NCBI GenBank assembly: GCA_002426015.1
Contig: DINS01000023.1
Coordinates: 14,171-78,170 of the forward strand
Reading direction: 5' to 3'
DNA length: 64,000 nt
Source: Flavobacteriaceae bacterium UBA5534
GTDB lineage: Bacteria; Bacteroidota; Bacteroidia; Flavobacteriales; Flavobacteriaceae
Numbering within the stretch: position 1 is the stretch's first letter; each line of letters begins with the position of its first letter. A model generated the notes under the pieces. The model was not told the DNA's origin. It ran no database searches and saw nothing but the letters and a program-made list of their open reading frames with translations. Below are positions 20,567 through 28,539 of this stretch, piece by piece. The translations under genes and the position numbers were made by a program.

Positions 20567-20943
20567 TTTATTGCCAATTATCGGGATATCTTTTCTGTAA
20601 TAATAAAGAATCATTGACGATAGACAAATCGTTACCAATGCTGTAACAAACAAAATACCTCCATCATTATTGATTTCTATCCCTAAAGACGTTAAGTGCA
20701 TTATAATGGCACCTCCAATAATCATATTGGTCAATATGGCACCAGCCCAAACGGTTTTTGGTATTAAAATTAAAACACAGCAATTAGTTCTAAAACACCA
20801 ATGATAATCCTTCCATTGGGTTCTAAACCTGTTTTTGTAAAAATGTAAACACTGTCTGGATGTGCTGTAAATTTAAAGCGTAAGGTTTGAATAAGGATGA
20901 TTGCCACCACAATTCGCAATATCAATGGAAGATGTTTTTTCAT
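20552..20943 (-). pseudogene. DoxX family membrane protein gene with a frameshift
   Basis: Two adjacent minus-strand frames together encode one DoxX-like protein of about 130 residues. The 5' part starts at the ATG ending at 20943 (MKKHLPLILRIVV...TLRFKFTAHPDS...GVLELIAVF, stop at 20770-20772). The 3' part continues in the -1 frame with VLILIPKTVWAGAILTNM and runs to 20552. Restoring one base near 20773-20780 would join ELIAV to VLILIPKTVWAGA, the expected DoxX helix. No slippery heptamer that would yield this frame is present. It is either a true pseudogene or a single-base sequencing error. Confidence 0.75.
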
Positions 20944-20981
20944 GGTTGAACGAATAATAACACACATTTAGACGTAAAAAA

Positions 20982-21029
20982 ATGATTCACTCTACAGATT
21001 ATCGCGATTTTCACCCAGTTTTCGACTAA
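20982..21029 (+). other. Possible 15-codon leader ORF in intergenic region
   Basis: In the gap between the DoxX remnant and the second membrane protein, an ATG at 20982 opens a 15-codon frame (MIHSTDYRDFHPVFD) ending in TAA at 21027. The local sequence is less AT-rich than its surroundings. Nothing else supports translation, so it is listed only as what this gap contains. Confidence 0.15.
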
Positions 21030-21067
21030 CTGACTGTTTCTCACGACGACGATAATTCATTTTAATC

Positions 21068-21075
21068 TACATTTG
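21068..21075 (+). promoter_or_regulatory. -7 box (TACATTTG) before membrane protein gene
   Basis: An exact TAnnTTTG match lying 25 nt before the ATG at 21101. Confidence 0.5.
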
Positions 21076-21100
21076 TAATACCCTTTTTATACAATCTACT

Positions 21101-21901
21101 ATGAGACAATGGCAGGACATAAAGCCAAACAGTATATTGGTTTATATACTTTTGATCATTTTTGCATTAAACAGCGTAGCTGCTTATGATTCAGGTCTTT
21201 ACAGGTTTGAAGATGCTGATATTATGATTCCCAAGTTAACTCAATTGATTTCTATTGTTTTATTGTTGACTTTCTATTTTGTCCAAAAAAGCAATATGGC
21301 GACTGTCTTTGTTACAACATTTTTATTGTTGTTTATTGGTGATGCCATATCGGTTTTTCAAATGGGAGAGATATCACTAAAGCTCACCAAAGTGGCTTAT
21401 GTTTGTGCCTATTTGTTGATTGTCTATGTGTTATATGGACAATTAAAGCGTTTAAAATTTGATGGTATAATATCTGTTTACCTCATTTTGGTATTGATGC
21501 TCAATACTTATTTCTTATATGGACTGTACACAGAAGTGAAAGAAAATTTCATCGATGATTTTAATGTATTAATATATATTCTTCATGGGGTTATCTTACT
21601 GCTTATGTGCTTTTTTGCTTTTGCAGTTTATCTTAATAAAGAAACGTCGCAATCAATTACTTGTCTATTGATGGTTTTTGCTTTTGCGTTTTCTGACATT
21701 CTAGGTTATATATGTGATCTATATGTGTATTATTGGATGTTTGAGCTGTTGGAGAGAATGTTGCATTTGGCTGCGTTATACTTATTGTTCAAATATGTTT
21801 ATGAACACCATACAGCCTCACACAAAGAGGAGAAAATAACTTTAAAAGAGTATTTTATACCTACTACTGCAGCGCTTAAAGAAATAAAAGTGTACTTATA
21901 G
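21101..21901 (+). CDS. Hypothetical multi-pass membrane protein (paralogue 2)
   Basis: This 266-residue protein has seven or eight predicted helices. It begins with a short cytoplasmic stretch and ends with a charged tail (HHTASHKEEKITLKEYF). Acidic residues sit inside otherwise hydrophobic helices (FIGDAISVF, FAFSDILGYICDLY), which is reminiscent of YhhN-type membrane enzymes. It shares helix spacing and short segments with the 240-residue protein at 19844. It has its own -7 box and ends 1 bp before the convergent nucleotidase gene. Function unknown. Confidence 0.6.
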   Translation: MRQWQDIKPNSILVYILLIIFALNSVAAYDSGLYRFEDADIMIPKLTQLISIVLLLTFYFVQKSNMATVFVTTFLLLFIGDAISVFQMGEISLKLTKVAYVCAYLLIVYVLYGQLKRLKFDGIISVYLILVLMLNTYFLYGLYTEVKENFIDDFNVLIYILHGVILLLMCFFAFAVYLNKETSQSITCLLMVFAFAFSDILGYICDLYVYYWMFELLERMLHLAALYLLFKYVYEHHTASHKEEKITLKEYFIPTTAALKEIKVYL

Positions 21902-21902
21902 C

Positions 21903-22814
21903 CTATACAATTATAGAAGTTCCGTTTGCAGACTTGTTTTTGTCGGTATCAAAATAAAAATCAATTTTCCCAAGATTAATGCCATAACATCCTACTTGGT
22001 TGACCAACATATTTTTGCCAACACTGTTTTTTACAACAGTTGGTTTGTCTAAAAAGGTATGTGTATGCCCACCAATGATCAAATCAATATCTTTTGTGAC
22101 TTTAGCAAGGCTAATATCACTTACTTTATCAGCAATGTCTTTGTAATAGTAGCCTAAATGTGATAAGCAAATAATCAAATCACAGTGCTCATTGTCTTTT
22201 AAGATTCTCGACATGTCTTGAGCAATTTCAATAGGATTCAAATAGTTGGTTTCTTTGTACATGTTTTTATCCACTAATCCAGCTAGTTCGATTCCTAACC
22301 CAAAAACGCCGATTTTGATACCGTCTTTTACAAATGTTTTGTAAGGTTTTACATGCGTATCCATTACGGTATTTTTAAAGTCATAATTGGCAGAAATAAA
22401 ATCAAACTTTGCATGAGGCAGTTGTGCATATAAACCATCTATTCCATTATCAAAATCATGGTTTCCAATTGTAGCCACATCGTATTTGAGCATGCTCATA
22501 AGCTTAAACTCCAATTCACCACCATAATAATTGAAATAAGGAGTGCCTTGGAAAATATCACCAGCATCCAATAACAATGTATTCGGATTTTCTTTTCTAA
22601 TCGATTCTACCAAGCTGGCACGTCGAGCCACACCGCCTTTATTGGCATTTCTGCCATCATCTGGCCCAAAAGGGTCGATGTGGCTGTGTACATCATTAGT
22701 ATGAAGAATCGTTATTTTTTTTGTTGTTGAAGAAAATGACTGCAAGCCAATTCCACCAAGTCCCACTAAAGCTGATGCTGCGGCTGTTTGTTGTATAAAT
22801 TCTCTTCTTTTCAT
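21903..22814 (-). CDS. Exported metallophosphoesterase, 5'-nucleotidase N-terminal domain
   Basis: This 303-residue protein has a Tat-like signal (MKRREFIQQTAAASALVGLGG) followed by the calcineurin-like domain of UshA-type 5'-nucleotidases. Metal-binding motifs are ILHTNDVHSH (Asp41, His43), DAGDIFQG, GNHDFDNG, CLSHLGY and GGHTHTF. It lacks the C-terminal substrate-binding domain, which is encoded separately just upstream (22866-23624). Together they would hydrolyse nucleotides or related phosphoesters outside the cytoplasm. The twin Arg pair suggests Tat export, but the motif is not canonical and no Tat genes are in this window. Confidence 0.88.
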   Translation of the reverse strand: MKRREFIQQTAAASALVGLGGIGLQSFSSTTKKITILHTNDVHSHIDPFGPDDGRNANKGGVARRASLVESIRKENPNTLLLDAGDIFQGTPYFNYYGGELEFKLMSMLKYDVATIGNHDFDNGIDGLYAQLPHAKFDFISANYDFKNTVMDTHVKPYKTFVKDGIKIGVFGLGIELAGLVDKNMYKETNYLNPIEIAQDMSRILKDNEHCDLIICLSHLGYYYKDIADKVSDISLAKVTKDIDLIIGGHTHTFLDKPTVVKNSVGKNMLVNQVGCYGINLGKIDFYFDTDKNKSANGTSIIV

Positions 22815-22865
22815 AAATTAATACTTTTTCATTTCACCAATTCCAATAATTATCAGTTAGGAATT

Positions 22866-23624
22866 CTATTTCTTTAACTGAATAAATCGATCGTCAATAA
22901 CCGGTTGTATAGTGTCGATTTTGTGCAAATAATCAATTAGCGCATTTCGTATTTTATAATCTAAAACATAGACATTATCACTTTTTTTAAAAAAATCCAT
23001 TCGATCACCTCCATTGTATAAATAATCATTTGTTGCTACGTAGTATGTCTTGTCGATGTCAAATGGTAGGCCTTTGATGGCTGCAGATGCAATTTCAGCA
23101 TCTTTATCCAAAACCAATTTTAGTTTTGAAATAGGATGTGCGCGCTTTTCTGCCGCTAAATAATCAAATAACTCCTTGACATAGATGCCTTTTAGTTCTG
23201 CAACGACAATGGCGTTTTCAAAAGGCATTACTTCAAATGCAGTTCGTGTGGTGACATTTCCTTTTGAAATGATTGCCCGAATGCCTCCATGATTGATAAG
23301 AACAAAATCGATATCTTTTCCAGTTCTTTTCTTAAAAATAGGGTTGGATTGTTCGTAAACCATATCAGCCAAAAAGTTGCCAATGGCTGTATTGAGTTCG
23401 CCATCACTTTTTGAGTAAGTGTTTACAGAATAGGCAATAACACTGTCTAAATTTTTATTTACATGCTCCCTGTAAGGTTGTATGTAGGCTTCAATAGAGC
23501 CATCAGCTTGCAAACTATCAGAAATTGTAATTCGATCACCTTCAATTTTATATAGATATGATTTACTCTTGCAGGATAAGAACACTATTAGCAAAACAAA
23601 TAAAAAAATAGATTTAAAATTCAT
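22866..23624 (-). CDS. 5'-nucleotidase C-terminal domain lipoprotein
   Basis: This 252-residue protein begins with a lipoprotein signal with lipobox FLSC (about residues 15-18). It consists only of the 5'-nucleotidase C-terminal substrate-binding domain: GELNTAIGNFLADMVY, FVLINHGGIRA, GNVTTRTAFEVMPFENAIVVAELKG and YYVATNDYLYNGGDRMDFF. It supplies the nucleotide-binding half missing from the downstream metallophosphoesterase (gap 51 bp). Two separate chains implies a non-covalent complex or domain hand-off at the membrane. A divergent promoter lies at 23685-23692. Confidence 0.88.
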   Translation of the reverse strand: MNFKSIFLFVLLIVFLSCKSKSYLYKIEGDRITISDSLQADGSIEAYIQPYREHVNKNLDSVIAYSVNTYSKSDGELNTAIGNFLADMVYEQSNPIFKKRTGKDIDFVLINHGGIRAIISKGNVTTRTAFEVMPFENAIVVAELKGIYVKELFDYLAAEKRAHPISKLKLVLDKDAEIASAAIKGLPFDIDKTYYVATNDYLYNGGDRMDFFKKSDNVYVLDYKIRNALIDYLHKIDTIQPVIDDRFIQLKK

Positions 23625-23669
23625 ATAATAACTTATAATATGTTAACAGAAATATGTAGACTGTTTTAC

Positions 23670-23677
23670 TACCTTTG
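23670..23677 (+). promoter_or_regulatory. -7 box (TACCTTTG) for DUF6913-dapA
   Basis: An exact TAnnTTTG match 16 nt before the ATG at 23694. It forms the left arm of a near-palindrome with the minus-strand -7 box at 23685-23692. Confidence 0.6.
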
Positions 23678-23684
23678 CATAAAG

Positions 23685-23692
23685 CAAAAGTA
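23685..23692 (-). promoter_or_regulatory. -7 box (TACTTTTG, minus) for the split nucleotidase operon
   Basis: On the minus strand this reads TACTTTTG, exact to TAnnTTTG, giving a leader of about 55 nt to the ATG at 23624. It faces the plus-strand -7 box at 23670-23677 across 7 bp. Confidence 0.45.
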
Positions 23693-23693
23693 A

Positions 23694-24212
23694 ATGATTT
23701 TAAAAGCATTTAAGGAAAAATCGAATCAAAAATACATCAACAGTGTGTTAAATTCGAGGCAAGTTGCTGTAACCAACAAGAGAATAGAGTCGGTTGGCGT
23801 TATCTTAAGTCTTAAAGAATTTGGTGATTTTGATGCTTTTAGAAATTTTCTAATTGATCTCCATATTTTATCTCCAAAGATCAACATCATTGCTTTTGTT
23901 GATGATGATAAAAACATAGAAAAACTCTGGGACACCTACTTTAATCCAAAAGATTTTGGTTGGAATGGAGCCATTAAGAACATTGAATTGCAATCGTTTA
24001 TCGATAAAAACTTTGATGCCTTGATATGTTTTTACAAACAAAACACGTTAGAATTGGATTTAGTAACGGCATTGTCAAAAGCGAACTTTAAAATTGGATT
24101 ATCCAACAAAGACCATCGCTTATTCGATTTAATACTAGATATTGAGCCTAGGCAATTTGAGCTATTTAAAACAGAATTAAAAAAATATTTAACCGTCTTA
24201 AACAAAATATAA
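23694..24212 (+). CDS. DUF6913 family protein
   Basis: This 172-residue soluble protein has no signal or membrane segment. Recognisable features are [17 protein letters not shown] at the N terminus, the DVD-like core [22 protein letters not shown], and a C-terminal [21 protein letters not shown]. It matches a family seen in Flavobacteriaceae directly upstream of dapA. Function is unknown. Its TAA overlaps the dapA ATG by one base (TAATG), so it may be translationally coupled to lysine/diaminopimelate synthesis. Confidence 0.7.
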   Translation: MILKAFKEKSNQKYINSVLNSRQVAVTNKRIESVGVILSLKEFGDFDAFRNFLIDLHILSPKINIIAFVDDDKNIEKLWDTYFNPKDFGWNGAIKNIELQSFIDKNFDALICFYKQNTLELDLVTALSKANFKIGLSNKDHRLFDLILDIEPRQFELFKTELKKYLTVLNKI

Positions 24213-25090
24213 TGATAAATTTTTTTGGAACAGGAGTTGCTTTAGTTACACCTTTCAAATCCGATTTAAGTGTGGACCACAAAGCGCTTGCTAAAATCGT
24301 GAATTACAACATCGAAAATGGTACAGATTATTTGGTCATAAGTGGAACCACAGGAGAAAGTGTGACCATTACAAAAAAAGAGAAAAAAGAAATAATTACA
24401 ACCATACACAAAGCCAATAATAGCAGAGTGCCTATGGTTTTGGGTATTGGAGGCAATAATACATCAGAAGTAGTTGAAGAAATACAAACTACCGATTTGA
24501 GTTATATTGATGCCATTTTATCGGTGTCACCATACTATAGTAAGCCAACTCAAGAGGGTATTTATCAGCATTTTAAGGCCGTTGCGGAAATTTCACCAAT
24601 ACCAGTCATTCTTTATAATGTACCAGGACGTACAGCATCAAATATGTTGCCAACAACAACCTTGCGTTTGGCCAAAGACTTTAAAAACATCATAGCTGTC
24701 AAAGAAGCTGGTAATAATGTTGGTCAATATTTGCAGTTGTTAAAAAACAAGCCCAAAGACTTTTTGGTGATTTCTGGTGATGACGATTTGGCCCTGGGTG
24801 TTGTTTTGGCTGGTGGAGCAGGAGTGATTTCTGTAATTGGGCAAGCCTTCCCTAAAGAGTTTTCTAAAATGATAAAATTAGGATTGGAAGGCAAAGCTAA
24901 AGAGGCTTATAAGCTGCATTTCAAATTAATGGATGCCACTAGTGCTATTTTTGAAGAGAATAATCCTGCTGGTATTAAAGGGGTTCTGGAAGCTTTAAAA
25001 CTATGTAAAGATACAGTCAGATTGCCATTGGTTCCTGCTTCAAAAGAGTTAAAAACAAAGATAAAAGCTATTGTAAAAGAGCTAAATTGA
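24212..25090 (+). CDS. dapA: 4-hydroxy-tetrahydrodipicolinate synthase DapA
   Basis: DapA condenses pyruvate with aspartate semialdehyde, the first committed step to diaminopimelate and lysine. The 292-residue TIM barrel shows [24 protein letters not shown], the catalytic Tyr in [12 protein letters not shown], and the Schiff-base Lys in [10 protein letters not shown] (about residue 162). Length is typical. It is the second gene after DUF6913, with 121 bp to bamD. Confidence 0.96.
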   Translation: MINFFGTGVALVTPFKSDLSVDHKALAKIVNYNIENGTDYLVISGTTGESVTITKKEKKEIITTIHKANNSRVPMVLGIGGNNTSEVVEEIQTTDLSYIDAILSVSPYYSKPTQEGIYQHFKAVAEISPIPVILYNVPGRTASNMLPTTTLRLAKDFKNIIAVKEAGNNVGQYLQLLKNKPKDFLVISGDDDLALGVVLAGGAGVISVIGQAFPKEFSKMIKLGLEGKAKEAYKLHFKLMDATSAIFEENNPAGIKGVLEALKLCKDTVRLPLVPASKELKTKIKAIVKELN

Positions 25091-25186
25091 GAATTTAAAA
25101 GTTAAAAATTACTTAAACCTAACAATAGCCTATTTTCAACCTGTATTTTAGCATCGATTATTATTTCATAATTCGTTATAAATACT

Positions 25187-25194
25187 TACTTTTG
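25187..25194 (+). promoter_or_regulatory. -7 box (TACTTTTG) for bamD operon
   Basis: An exact TAnnTTTG match 17 nt before the bamD ATG, in the 121-bp gap after dapA. Confidence 0.55.
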
Positions 25195-25211
25195 CAATCT
25201 GTTTTTTTAAT

Positions 25212-26021
25212 ATGAAGAATTTTTTAGTTACATTTTTAATCATCATCACCTTAAGCTCTTGTAGTGAATTTCAAAAAGCATTAAAATCGGAAGAAGTTTC
25301 GGTTAAATTTGCCAAAGGAACAGAGCTCTATGACGCTGGTAAATACAACAAAGCCAACCGTTTATTTGCGCAGATTGTACCAGGCTACAGAGGAAAACCC
25401 CAAGCAGAAAAGCTGATGTACATGTATTCTAACACATTCTATCAAGCTAAAGATTATTATTTGGCAGCGTACCAGTTTGAGCGTTTTGAATCTGGATATC
25501 CTCAAAGCGAAAAAGCTGAAGAGGCCTTGTTTCTATCAGCCAAAAGCTACTATATGTTGTCGCCAAGATATAGTAAAGACCAGACAGAAACTGTCCAAGC
25601 AATTGAAAAATTACAATTGTTCATTAACAAATATCCAGAATCGCAGTATTTGGCTGAAGCCAATACACTAGTAAAGGAATTGGATTATAAATTAGAGAAA
25701 AAAGCTTTCGAAATAGCAAAACAATACAATAAGATTGCCTATTTTGATTCTTCTGACTATGAAGCAGCAATTAAGTCGTTTGATTTGTTTTTAGTACAAT
25801 ACCCAGGTTCGGTTTTTAGAGAAGACGCTATGTTTTATCGTTTGGACTCTGCTTATAAATTAGCAATCAACAGTATTAAAGATAAAAAGGCGGCTCGACT
25901 TAATACCGCAATTTCGTTTTACAATTCATTTAAAAAAGCATACCCAAATTCACAACACATTGAAGCAGCTGATAAGATGAACACAGAATTGAGTGCGCAG
26001 CTTACACAGTTCAGCAGTTAA
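25212..26021 (+). CDS. bamD: Outer membrane protein assembly lipoprotein BamD
   Basis: BamD is the TPR lipoprotein of the BAM complex that inserts beta-barrels into the outer membrane. The 269-residue protein has a lipobox LSSC (Cys17), then repeated TPR helices: AKGTELYDAGKYNKANRLFAQIV, MYMYSNTFYQAKDYYLAAYQFERF and YPQSEKAEEALFLSAKSYY. It begins the block bamD-rpoZ-coaBC-DUF4835-recN, an arrangement familiar in Bacteroidota. Confidence 0.93.
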   Translation: MKNFLVTFLIIITLSSCSEFQKALKSEEVSVKFAKGTELYDAGKYNKANRLFAQIVPGYRGKPQAEKLMYMYSNTFYQAKDYYLAAYQFERFESGYPQSEKAEEALFLSAKSYYMLSPRYSKDQTETVQAIEKLQLFINKYPESQYLAEANTLVKELDYKLEKKAFEIAKQYNKIAYFDSSDYEAAIKSFDLFLVQYPGSVFREDAMFYRLDSAYKLAINSIKDKKAARLNTAISFYNSFKKAYPNSQHIEAADKMNTELSAQLTQFSS

Positions 26022-26048
26022 AACCATAAAAAGTTAATTTTATATATA

Positions 26049-26381
26049 ATGACAGATTTAAAAAAGACCAATGCTCCAATAAGTTCTATAACTTATGATA
26101 GGAATGAGATTGATGCTCCAACAGGCAACATCTATGAGGCAATTTCTGTAATTTCAAGAAGAGCAGAGCAAATCAATACTGATATTCGTAGAGAGTTAGT
26201 TGACAAGTTAGAAGAATTTGCAACCTACAATGACAGTCTTGAGGAAATCTTTGAAAACAAAGAGCAGATTGAGGTGTCTAAATTTTATGAAAAATTGCCA
26301 AAACCTCACGCACTTGCCGTTCAAGAATGGTTGACCGACAAGATTTATTACAGAAACACTGAAGACGACGTTCAAGAATAA
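26049..26381 (+). CDS. rpoZ: RNA polymerase omega subunit, Bacteroidota type
   Basis: This 110-residue protein is the Bacteroidota omega subunit: KKTNAPISSITYDRNEIDAPTGNIYEAISVISRRAEQIN at the N terminus corresponds to the omega core helix, followed by a lineage-specific tail (NDSLEEIFENKEQIEVSKFYEKLPKPH). Omega stabilises beta-prime and assists RNA polymerase assembly. It lies 27 bp after bamD and 8 bp before coaBC. Confidence 0.9.
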   Translation: MTDLKKTNAPISSITYDRNEIDAPTGNIYEAISVISRRAEQINTDIRRELVDKLEEFATYNDSLEEIFENKEQIEVSKFYEKLPKPHALAVQEWLTDKIYYRNTEDDVQE

Positions 26382-26389
26382 AAAATAAG

Positions 26390-27601
26390 ATGTCAATTTT
26401 AAGCGGCAAAAACATACTACTTGGCATTACTGCTGGGATTGCTGCTTATAAGACAGCCAACCTCGTCAGGTTATTTATAAAAGCAGGCGCTAACGTAAAG
26501 GTCGTTATGACGCCTGCTTCAAAAGACTTCATTACTCCTTTAACACTATCAACATTATCTAAAAACCCAGTGCATTCGTCATTTGTCAACGACGACGACG
26601 ATGATGCTGTTTGGAACAATCATGTTGAGCTTGGGCTTTGGGCTGATTTATTCATTATTGCACCAGCAACGGCAAACACGTTGTCTAAAATGGCAAATGG
26701 TGTGTGCGACAATCTATTGATGGCAACTTATTTATCAGCAAAATGTCCTGTCTATTTTGCACCAGCAATGGATTTGGATATGTACAAACACCCAACAACC
26801 CTCCGTTCATTTCAAATTTTAAAAAGCTTTGGCAATATCATGATTCCTGCCACAAGTGGTGAGTTGGCAAGCGGTTTAATTGGCGAAGGCCGTATGGCAG
26901 AACCTGAAGATATCGTTGCTTTTATTGAGGATGACGTCATCGGTAAATTGCCATTAAAAGGAAAAAAAGTACTTATAACTGCTGGTCCAACCTATGAAGC
27001 TATTGATCCTGTTCGTTTTATAGGCAATCATTCCAGTGGAAAAATGGGCTTTGAAATAGCCAAAGCAGCAGCCAATTTAGGAGCTGAAGTCCACTTAATT
27101 TCTGGCCCAACAAGCGAAACGGTTTCTCATAGCTTGATTCACCTCACTAATGTTGTAAGCGCTTCTCAAATGTATGACGCTGTTCATAAATACTACAAAA
27201 CAGTTGATGTTGCCATTCTTTCGGCAGCTGTTGCTGATTATAAGCCTAAAAATGTCTCTGAAGTTAAAATAAAAAAGAAAGAAAACTCGTTTACTATTGA
27301 GTTAGAAAAAACCAAAGATATATTAGCCTCATTGGGTGAAAGCAAAGTGCATCAATTTTTGGTAGGTTTTGCTTTAGAGACCAATAACGAGTTGGAGCAT
27401 GCAAAAGGAAAGCTAAAAGCTAAAAATTTAAATTTAATTGTCTTAAATTCGTTAAATGACAAAGGAGCAGGTTTTGGAGGTTCCACAAATAAAGTTACAT
27501 TTATAACAGATTCTGATGAGGTTATTCAAAACGAATTAAAATCAAAAGCGGAAGTTGCTCAAGATGTCATGAATCAAATTTTAAAACAAATCCATGCGTA
27601 A
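26390..27601 (+). CDS. coaBC: Phosphopantothenoylcysteine decarboxylase/synthetase CoaBC
   Basis: CoaBC (Dfp) performs two consecutive coenzyme A steps. The 403-residue protein has an N-terminal flavin-dependent decarboxylase (GITAGIAAYKTANLVRLF, catalytic His in WNNHVELGLWAD, the PAMD segment APAMDLDMY) and a C-terminal synthetase (ITAGPTYEAIDPVRFIGNHSSGKMG, LSAAVADYKPK, VGFALET). It overlaps DUF4835 by 8 bp. CoaE, the last CoA enzyme, is encoded at 42392. Confidence 0.96.
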   Translation: MSILSGKNILLGITAGIAAYKTANLVRLFIKAGANVKVVMTPASKDFITPLTLSTLSKNPVHSSFVNDDDDDAVWNNHVELGLWADLFIIAPATANTLSKMANGVCDNLLMATYLSAKCPVYFAPAMDLDMYKHPTTLRSFQILKSFGNIMIPATSGELASGLIGEGRMAEPEDIVAFIEDDVIGKLPLKGKKVLITAGPTYEAIDPVRFIGNHSSGKMGFEIAKAAANLGAEVHLISGPTSETVSHSLIHLTNVVSASQMYDAVHKYYKTVDVAILSAAVADYKPKNVSEVKIKKKENSFTIELEKTKDILASLGESKVHQFLVGFALETNNELEHAKGKLKAKNLNLIVLNSLNDKGAGFGGSTNKVTFITDSDEVIQNELKSKAEVAQDVMNQILKQIHA

Positions 27602-28481
27602 CACTATCCTTTTTATCCTGCTTTTAGTTGCATCACACACGTTTGCGCAAGAGCTTAACTGCAATGTTGTTGTCAATGCACAGCTAACAGGTAACGAAAA
27701 CGTTCAAGTTTTTAAAACGTTAGAACGACAATTGCGAGAATTCATCAACAATACCCAATGGACCAATAAGACCTTTAAATCGCAAGAGCGGATAGATTGT
27801 AGTATGGTCATCAATGTACAGGATTATAATAGTGATACATTTAAAGCGACCATTCAAGTACAATCATCACGTCCTGTATTTAACTCTTCTTACGCAACCC
27901 CAGTTTATAATTTTAATGACAAAAATTTTGATTTTCAATATTTAGAATTTCAGAATTTGGTTTATAATCCAATCCAGTTTGAATCTAACTTGGTGTCAGT
28001 ATTGACGTTTCACGTGTTCATGATTTTAGGAATTGACGCAGACACATTTGCTCCAAATGGAGGAGATGACTACTTTAAGCAAGCACAAAATATTACAAAT
28101 TATTCTCAACAAGGCAATTTTAAAGGATGGAAATTGGAAGATGGCCAACAAACCCGTTTTACGCTTATCGACAACATGATGTCTCCGACATTTAAAGAAT
28201 TTAGAAGTGTCATGTATGATTATCATAGGACAGGGTTGGATATGATGGCTGACAACCCAAAAGATGGAAAGGCAAAGATTGCATCAGCAATTGCCGATTT
28301 GAAAACCATGAACCAAAGAAGGCCAAATTCTTTTTTATTGCGAGTCTTTTTTGATTCAAAAGCTGATGAGATTGAGCAAATTTTTAGTTCTGGTCCAAGT
28401 GTTAATATTACCGATGTGATAGATGCTCTCAATAAGTTAGCACCTACACATGCAGCAAAATGGAGAAATATTAATTTTTGA
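27594..28481 (+). CDS. DUF4835 family exported protein
   Basis: This 295-residue protein has a cleavable signal peptide (MRNTILFILLLVASHTFAQ) and the DUF4835 features: ELNCNVVVNAQLTGNENVQVFKTLE, QWTNKTF, and a central VSVLTFHVFMILGIDADTFAPNGG. Family members are periplasmic proteins of unknown function conserved between coaBC and recN in Bacteroidota. The coaBC overlap of 8 bp indicates co-translation. Confidence 0.85.
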   Translation: MRNTILFILLLVASHTFAQELNCNVVVNAQLTGNENVQVFKTLERQLREFINNTQWTNKTFKSQERIDCSMVINVQDYNSDTFKATIQVQSSRPVFNSSYATPVYNFNDKNFDFQYLEFQNLVYNPIQFESNLVSVLTFHVFMILGIDADTFAPNGGDDYFKQAQNITNYSQQGNFKGWKLEDGQQTRFTLIDNMMSPTFKEFRSVMYDYHRTGLDMMADNPKDGKAKIASAIADLKTMNQRRPNSFLLRVFFDSKADEIEQIFSSGPSVNITDVIDALNKLAPTHAAKWRNINF

Positions 28482-28539
28482 TTAAGAGTTAAGAATTAGG
28501 AAGATTGTTAATCACTGACGACTGCAAACTATTTACTAA

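Noticed and set aside
20770..20790. Programmed frameshift in the DoxX gene
   Set aside because: The local GTG TTT TAA could shift +1, but that does not lead into the downstream DoxX frame, which requires -1, and no slippery heptamer or following structure is evident.
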